NCBI RefSeq assembly: GCF_043290135.1
Contig: NC_134705.1
Coordinates: forward strand, 60,043,771 to 60,107,770
Origin: Rhipicephalus microplus
Taxonomy: Eukaryota > Arthropoda > Arachnida > Ixodida > Ixodidae
Direction of reading: 5' to 3'
DNA length: 64,000 nt
Of the stretch, positions 56,810 to 64,000 are shown piece by piece (the stretch's first letter is position 1; each line of letters starts with the position of its first letter). Both the position numbers and the translations under genes were made by a program. The notes under the pieces are model-generated. The model saw nothing but the letters and a program-made list of their open reading frames with translations. It did not search any database and had not been told where the DNA came from.

Positions 56810-58350
56810 TTTTTATTGATCATTATCCTTTTGCTGCATTCCTCATGACTGGTGTGAAGCCAAGTTATGCAATGTTCTAATCAGGCACCTGCCCTGATTC
56901 TCTAAACTACAGACCCATTCCTTTCACTTACACCTTTTCCAAGCTCCTCGAAGGCATCATTCAAACTCAAATAAATAATTATTTCAAAGATTAAATCATG
57001 TTTAAATAGCACAGTTTCTGTAAGGAATGTCCTTGTGATCATCAGCTGACATAATTTACTCATGGCTTATTAATAGACACTGGCTTTCAAGTTGAAACCT
57101 TGTTTCCCAGTTTATTTCGATGCACTGATTGGGTCTCCAACCATAGGCCTGTATTCACTAACCATCCTCGGTGTTACCTCAAGTTTTTGTTATCGGTTGT
57201 AAGCCTTTATTGGGCTTGATGTACAAAGTTGGCCAGTATTCGTGAACCAGTCTTGTTGTAGTTTTTTACCTCCTTACCATTTTTGTGCCTTTATAACACA
57301 AGTAGAGGGTACAAAAGCTTGAGAAGAACTCGAGGAAAGGCCAAGGTTGGTTTGTGAATACGGGCCATAGACTCTGTAGTTAACACAACTGAACATTCAC
57401 ACACACACATTTTAGTATACAAGGGTTCCTCTGATATCGCAGTCAATTCACCTCTGTTAATGGCTCAAACTCTTCGACAGCTCAAGTAACATTCGGCACT
57501 CCGCAAGGAAGTTTCCTTGGTCCCCTGTTCTTTTCTAATATTTGTTAATGATTTGCCTAAATGTATTTTTTCTCAAACTAGACTTTTACATTGAAAACCT
57601 CATTTGTAGTGTACTTAGTCATGGAAAGTAACTCTGGCTATCAGTTATTATAAAGCAACCTCTGTTCAATTACAACTTGGTGCTCATCATGGCTACATTT
57701 CTAAATAAGTGTGAGGCTAAACTTGTCACGTTTACAAAAAGTTTCATGCTGCTTTCTGAACTTCACATACTCCTAATGACATAAATGTTGATTCAGCTTG
57801 CACTGACAACTATTTCAATGTTCATTATATGTTTGACCTGACATGGAGCCCTCATACCTATTTCGCTTTGTAGTTGCCACTACCTCTCTGCCTCTCAAAT
57901 TGTAATCTACAACATGCTCCTGCACAGGTGCATAAACTCACCGACTTTACTTTAATTCATCCTAAAATATAGAGTATACTTCATAGATGTGGCACCTGGA
58001 TTAGGCCTACATCATAGGTAACATCGATCTCTCCAAAAAAATGCAACAGATTTTATTTTTTTTCTGATTACTACCATTTTATTGGTGTGTCAGTCCTAAA
58101 GGCTTGTGCTGGTCTTGATAACCTTTACCATCATTGTACACTAGTTTGTTTACCTCTTTTTTATAAAAGATACTGCCACTCATTGCTTCATTTTTTTCCA
58201 ATCATATTTCCACAACACCATCCTCCTTTCAAAATTAAACACATAGCCTGCTGTACTTCCATCTTTGCTAAATCATTCATCCCTAAAACCATTATCGAGT
58301 TGAACTGGCTGCCTCCTTATATTGCAACTAAAATTATTTCACTTAATTAA
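56810..58350 (+). mobile_element. Degenerate CR1-like LINE remnant, right arm
   Basis: Mirror of 27,240-29,170. Motifs LNYRPIPFTYTFSKLLEGII near 56,905, FGTPQGSFLGPLFF near 57,493, and a C-terminal part at 58,087-58,320. A MITE (57,143-57,367) interrupts it. Numerous stops. Confidence 0.65.
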
Positions 58351-58804
58351 ATAAACTCTTTAAAAATATTACCCATTTGTAGGCTGTCTCACTAGAGCTT
58401 TTCTATTTTCAGAATTGCATTTTTGTATATTTTGTTTGTTATGTCACACTTTTTTAGGTGTTTGTTTGATGAGTATCGTTGTTCTGCTGTTTATTGATGC
58501 TATAGCCTATCTGTTTTTCCTTCCTCTTTATGTAATATATCCCTACAAGTAAGGGCCTTGAGGCATTTCTTGCTAGAAAATCAGTAAATGACAATTCTAA
58601 TGTACCAAAGTCTCCTCCCCTTTAAAATGAAACCGCTTTATGAATTTTTAGGCTGGTTAGTCATTATCAATAAAGTTTGTGAATGTCTTTTTTATGCCAT
58701 TTCCAAGCCTGAAGAAAAAAAATAGCAAGAAAATACTTTAGCCACAAAAAAATCATTTTTTATTCAAGAGAAGCACTTGCATGTATAGGCTGGTGCACAT
58801 GTAT

Positions 58805-59020
58805 GCACCTATATTTTCACAAGTGGTTATGCTTTAGTGGCTCATACAGTACTCGCCTACTCACCCAATAGATGCAGCTTTGATTAATCCAGGCACCACG
58901 GTTGCATTTCTGTGGAAGTGAAATCCTAGAGAACCACGTCAGGTGGAATACTAGGGCACAATAAAGAACCCAATGAGGTTCAAATTGTCTGGAGCCTTCC
59001 AATACACTGTCTCGAAAAGG
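58805..59020 (+). mobile_element. Degenerate SINE, right arm
   Basis: Mirror of 26,905-27,110, with the same head and body blocks and scattered substitutions. Confidence 0.6.
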
Positions 59021-60699
59021 TCGTACTACTTTGTTAAAGTCTATAAACTTAAATTTAGAGGCAGAACTCTAAAGTAAATGATAACAGTACACTGATAAAG
59101 TCATGCAATAAAAGTTTGGACACAGCATCGTAGAGTTCACGTGTCAGAATTAATGGTGTGAAAGTATTTGAAAAGTGCAAGTAATATTGTGCAGTACCAT
59201 TCAATTTGGTCTTTTGTTTGAATAACTCTAGGGGAATATTTTTTTATTGTTTAAAATTACAGCAAAATCTCAATAGTATCAAACAAACACGAGATAAAGG
59301 TATGATAAATATAATCCAAAATTACAGAATTTGTTAGATATAGACAGCAATCACTTATACTATTTAAGGAGAGTCACCAGATATTTTAGGCCCATGGCAA
59401 AGTAGCTCCAGTGCGTTACATGCCACAAAAGTGCTACTGACATTCTTTTGGGCCCCAAATCTGAATGAAACGTCATAAATAGTGTAGTGCACACGTGTGA
59501 GTGCATGTGTTATGTATTTATCACTGAATATATCATAGTTATCACCCAGTATCTGGAGTAACATGTCAGGCGAAAAGCCAGACAAACATCTACAACTCTC
59601 CACTAAAATGATTCTCACTCTTCAACAGCTTTTTGCAAAATCTGGCTAAAAAATCACCACATTTTTCTTTGTGTTTAAAACTTGCTCTGCTTGATAATTT
59701 CTGTAGACGAAAATTTTGTTGCCTGTTCGTGCTAGTTTATAGCTTTTCGCCGACTCAGCTAGAGAGTATCAAACAACAATTTTCATTCAAAGGATGTCTA
59801 TAGGATGCACTCGACAAAATGGTGTTTATGGCAAGCTAGTGAGATAATGTAACTGTAAATAAATTACTTTTTTATGTATATAAACTCATTAAGGAATTTT
59901 GGCACGAGCCAAATTGAATAAATTTGTGAAATTCGATATTCACTGTAGAAGCATGTCAAAATAAAATGGCACAAATAATATGTCATAGCAGCCTGTTCAA
60001 CATGCTATGAAGTAAAAACGATTAAGGTGCTCAAGATATATCGACTGAAAAATAAATTCCAATTTCGCTTTTTTTTTTTAGAAAAAAGCTCAGTGTTCAT
60101 TGAAAGCCAACTTTGCGGATCACTTAGTGGACTAAAAGTATTCATAAAGTTATATCTATTAGCTAAAGATATGTGAAGTTACAGAGAAGTATTGTTTTTT
60201 GAACTCGAGAGATACTTTCTTTTTTTCAATTTTGTAACACTGTAAACTTTTTGACGATGTAATGCAAGTGGCAACACGCATTCGCAACAGCAGCCTTCAG
60301 CCCAAGCCCACTGATCTGGGATGTAGGTAGTAAACTTGGCATCTTCTTTGAATGAAATGGGGTTATCATTGGCGTTTTATTGCCAACAGAGGCAATACAA
60401 GCAATGTGGTCAGAGAGTGATAACATCCCAATGAGCCATCCAGCCATTACAGATTAACGATCATAACATGCTACTTTCTTCAGAGGGTTCTGCAAATGAA
60501 ATAGGTGTGTTTTTTATATTTATATAACAATAAATTAAATAATATGCATTTAATAAGCCAGATAGAGCACTGGTGCCATTCACGCAATATACTAATAAAA
60601 GCTGACCTTTTACAATTGTTTAACTTCAAGTGCGATGCATTTCTTAGTGAACTTCTGTGACTTTGAATCAATCAATCATACAATCAAACGATCTCTCTC

Positions 60700-60702
60700 T
60701 CT

Positions 60703-60784
<82 letters not shown>
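60700..60784. repeat. (TA)n microsatellite, right arm, first tract
   Basis: About 80 bp of TA, longer than its left-arm counterpart at 25,217. Confidence 0.95.
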
Positions 60785-60788
<4 letters not shown>

Positions 60789-61719
60789 ATCTATCTAGCC
60801 GCCTATGACCTTGTGCACTCCTTAGCATATCATTAAAGGGATGTACACCCCAAAATTAATATACATACCGTTATACATTGATTGGTACACTCGCAGCCGT
60901 TTCATTACATAGATATATGCCAAATATGATATGACGAGATATTTTTGTACAAATAACATAAATTGAGGGTGTAGTAATGGGAAAACCATGACATGCATGT
61001 CACGAATGGGCTCACATGCATGTCACGTTCATGGTGTGCTTGCGGTTATTTTGCTATAGCTTGGTTTATACCAAAATTAATATGACGTGACCATAGGTCA
61101 GCAAAACTTATGCTGCTCATTCAGACTGAGGCTCACAGCTTGATTTGAGTTTGATTGAGTCGACTCGTGGGTGAGTTCGTCAACCTATGGACGTGACTGC
61201 ATGATGAACATAAAGAGCAAATGGTAACATGTAAGTTATGACATACAATCATGCACCACGTGATTTACATGCCGGGCTCTTGGTGTGCTTGCGGCAATTT
61301 CGCTAGCTTTTTATACAGCGAAATTTGCATTGCATACCACTGTATGATGACCATAAATGACATTTCCTAACATGCAAATCATAATATCCACGTCTTAATT
61401 GTACAGCATGGTTTGCTCCTTCCTGGCTGCTTCGCATTATGCATCGATTCCTGTATACTGTGCATGAGATCTGCCTTCTCTTTTTTCTTTTCAAGAAAAG
61501 CATCCTGTTCCTTGGGAGCCAAAGAATGTCATAAAACTAAAATATAGTCTATTCTTATGACGCTGTTGTTTATGTTACAGTAACATGATGCACACCGAGT
61601 GTCAACGAAAGCTACTGTGCATGCTCCTCACAGCAGCCAACCCATGAGTGGGGCCATGTGTATATGTCAGGTTGTTAGAATGGCGTGTATGAATTGCTGT
61701 GTGAATATTTATATAACAA

Positions 61720-61724
61720 CTATA

Positions 61725-61820
<96 letters not shown>
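61720..61820. repeat. (TA)n microsatellite, right arm, second tract
   Basis: Long TA run, counterpart of 24,159-24,238. Confidence 0.95.
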
Positions 61821-61821
<1 letters not shown>

Positions 61822-63143
61822 CAATGTTTTTCAGTGTTCTGCTGTAACAATGCTTCAGAAACAGGCGGGAACTCTGGATTAGTGTCCACCATGTAAACTT
61901 ACAGGTGATTTTGCGGGCACATTTATAAAGTACATGTAGCTATAGTTCGTAGTATGCTCCGTGTAAATTAACTGATACTTTTAATGTGCTGAACCGAATG
62001 GCAGCCGGTAATGTGATCTAGAGTCTGCAGTCTACATTTCTTTGGCGGAAAATCTTCCACTGCAGATCCAGCAATTTTCTCTCGTACACTGGGGCCATTT
62101 TAGATGCAAAGCATGTTATGGTCGAGTTCAATGCTGTGTGCGGCGTGACCACCCTTGCTTCGCATGCGCGTCCCCTCCCCGTCTCTCTTTTCTCCTACAC
62201 TCCCCCTTCTCTCGACTCGCACCACCGACGCAAGCAGCATCTGATAGCGAGTTCCTTGATAAAAAAAAAATGACTGCTAGCACTGCACAACCGTTCACTG
62301 GCCACCCCGTATTAGGCACTGGATATTGACCTCCAAGGTAGTGCTGGTGATAGATTTCTCTTGTGCGTTGTTGAACAATGAAAATGAGCAGAGTGCGCGT
62401 TATACTTAGTTAAAAGTGTACTGAGGGTCTCTGCATTTAATAAGTGTCTTGTGTCTCTCACCCATTAGCAGTGATTGGCATGTTACAGTAAGAAACACCG
62501 GTCCATGACTGCGTGCTTAGCGCCTCGTCCCCAGGTTGATCTCCTGCGCAACGGCGCGATGAGAGCCAGCGTCAACGGCGCCGCCTGTGTAAGCGTTAGC
62601 GCCCGCTGCTTCACACGGATGCATGGTTCCCTTTAGTGGGAGAGAGCAATTTTTCTTCCACTATCAGTTTGTCTATCGGCGCAGATCCCAGACTGCGCAG
62701 CTCGTAAGCAGGAGTTGTACATTAGGAATAAGCCCTGCATGCCTGACCAAATGCATCGCGTACCACGAGATTTTAGATATTTATTCCCCATCTGCAGCAG
62801 TTAACCTAAACAGCACTACGCGCGCAATCAAAGCCGCGCCACGTCAATCTATCTATATAACTCGGTGACAGCTAAGACATCATGTGCAAAGATGGCACGT
62901 GGCTAAGTTACTCAAGGACTCATGCAAATTCAACTTGCGATCAATCAGCTATAGTTCCCAAAGTGAGAAATTAAAGAAATGTAACAGCTATTATCACATC
63001 AGGTATTGCCTCTCACTCACATAATAGCCTGCCAAATGTGAGCAGCTTTAATACTCCAACAGGTGCGTACGATGAATAAGGCATATATCCTTTGATTGCT
63101 GCACATCATTTACTTATAGGCTTTACCGTAATGCTTTCGCAAT

Positions 63144-63560
63144 GCAGTGAAGCTTAATCATCTTTTGGTAATTGTCTTTTTGTCTGTTTGAAAAGGACTC
63201 GCCAAGATGCATATTTGGCCTGAGCAGTCGCAAATGCTTATATTTGTTTGATGCACAAGTGGCCTGTGCATGCGTTCATTTCGTACGTATCATGTAATGC
63301 TCTTCTGCTCACGCTGGCTTTACGGCAGTGCTTTCGCGATGCAGTGAAGCCTAATCATCTTTTGGTAATTGTCTTTTTGTCTCCCTGAAACGGACGCGCC
63401 AAGATGCATATTTGGCCTGAGCAGTCGCAAAGACTTATATTTGTTTGATGCACAAGTGGCCTGTGCATGCGTTCATTTCGTATCATGTAATCCTCTTCTG
63501 CTCACGCTGGCTTTTTCGCAGTGCTTTTACAAAGCAGTGAAGCTTGACCATACTTGCTTT
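63144..63560. repeat. 193/197-bp tandem repeat, right arm
   Basis: Counterpart of 22,422-22,860. Spacing between copy starts is 197 then 193 bp; the longer unit carries an extra GTAC-type insertion near 63,285. Confidence 0.85.
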
Positions 63561-64000
63561 TACGTGTATTGCGACTTATCAAAGTTTTGTAATAGCTCAA
63601 CAGTTGACGCTAGAAGTGATGCATTCTATGTGAAAGTTTCATACTTAACTTCGGGGATTCATGTTTTCATAAAGTTTTCACAATATATCAGTAAGGTCGA
63701 GTTGGAAACTATGCATTCTTGGGAAACGTCCACGAACACGACCGAGACACGAGATTAGAAAGACTCAGTACTTCGCCTTTGTCTTGTGCCTCCATCGTTT
63801 TCACGTTCATTTTAAAAGTATCTATCAAAATGCTGACAACGCTGTTTCACTGCCAGCAACCTTTGGCGTGCAAGAAAGGGAGCTAAATTTTCTCTCAGCT
63901 TGTAAATCAAGCAATCGCGGCTACTCGATGTGCGATAAATAAAAGACCAAAATTAAGAATGACCAGCTAATATTGATAACAGGTGCTTATAGCAGCACTT

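Larger units (their letters stand above)
43072..64000. repeat. Right arm of the giant inverted repeat, continues past the window
   Basis: Reverse complement of 21,966-35,777 plus three insertions absent from the left arm: LINE 43,175-47,450, SINE 48,413-48,660 and LINE 50,842-53,407. The last 35 bases still match the left arm at 21,966-22,000, so the arm extends past the window edge. No host gene is seen in it. Confidence 0.92.

Overview
This window is nuclear DNA of an arthropod, most likely an ixodid tick. It has intron-containing genes with GT-AG junctions, one recognisable conserved gene (proteasome subunit Rpn10/PSMD4), tRNA-derived SINEs resembling the tick Ruka type, and a very heavy load of LINEs, MITE-like elements and DNA transposons. 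There are no bacterial-style operons, CRISPR arrays or rRNA genes. The species call is inference; no database search was possible.

Layout. 1-9 kb: a MITE copy interrupted by a 5'-truncated RTE-like LINE with a 12-bp target-site duplication, the 3' end of an RNase H-bearing LINE, and an 818-bp MITE. 9.18-12.28 kb, minus strand: seven coding exons of PSMD4, giving the first 220 residues; the ubiquitin-binding (UIM) exons are not seen and probably lie left of the window. 12.3-14.3 kb: GC-rich DNA with CRE-like palindromes and a MITE-like inverted repeat. 14.3-18.9 kb, plus strand: a decayed Mutator-like transposase gene with an unusual domain chain: SGNH esterase-like, FAR1/FLYWCH-like zinc finger, MULE catalytic domain, SWIM, AT-hook, Ulp1/C48 protease-like, PHD finger. 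18.9-21.9 kb: MITE-like and foldback elements.

22-64 kb: the window is dominated by one giant inverted repeat. The left arm (about 21,966-35,777) is mirrored by the right arm (about 43,072 to beyond 64,000). Where compared by eye the arms differ by a few percent. The right arm carries three insertions the left lacks: a 4.3-kb LINE, a 248-bp SINE and a 2.6-kb LINE. Both arms contain the same older nested elements. The loop of about 7.3 kb holds a P-element-like transposon (37,497-42,916) with matching termini, a THAP exon, a 1.27-kb intron carrying a SINE, and a transposase with a D-D-E pattern broken by two frame disruptions.

The most notable unit is the LINE at 43,175-47,450. Its first ORF has a hydrophobic N-terminus ending in a 2A-like ribosome-skipping motif, then a coiled coil and an L1-ORF1p-like RNA-binding domain. 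ORF1 ends in a single UAG followed by CAA UCC, close to the known type I readthrough context. ORF2 (endonuclease plus reverse transcriptase) continues in the same frame with no AUG of its own near its start. This suggests one mRNA read through two recoding events.
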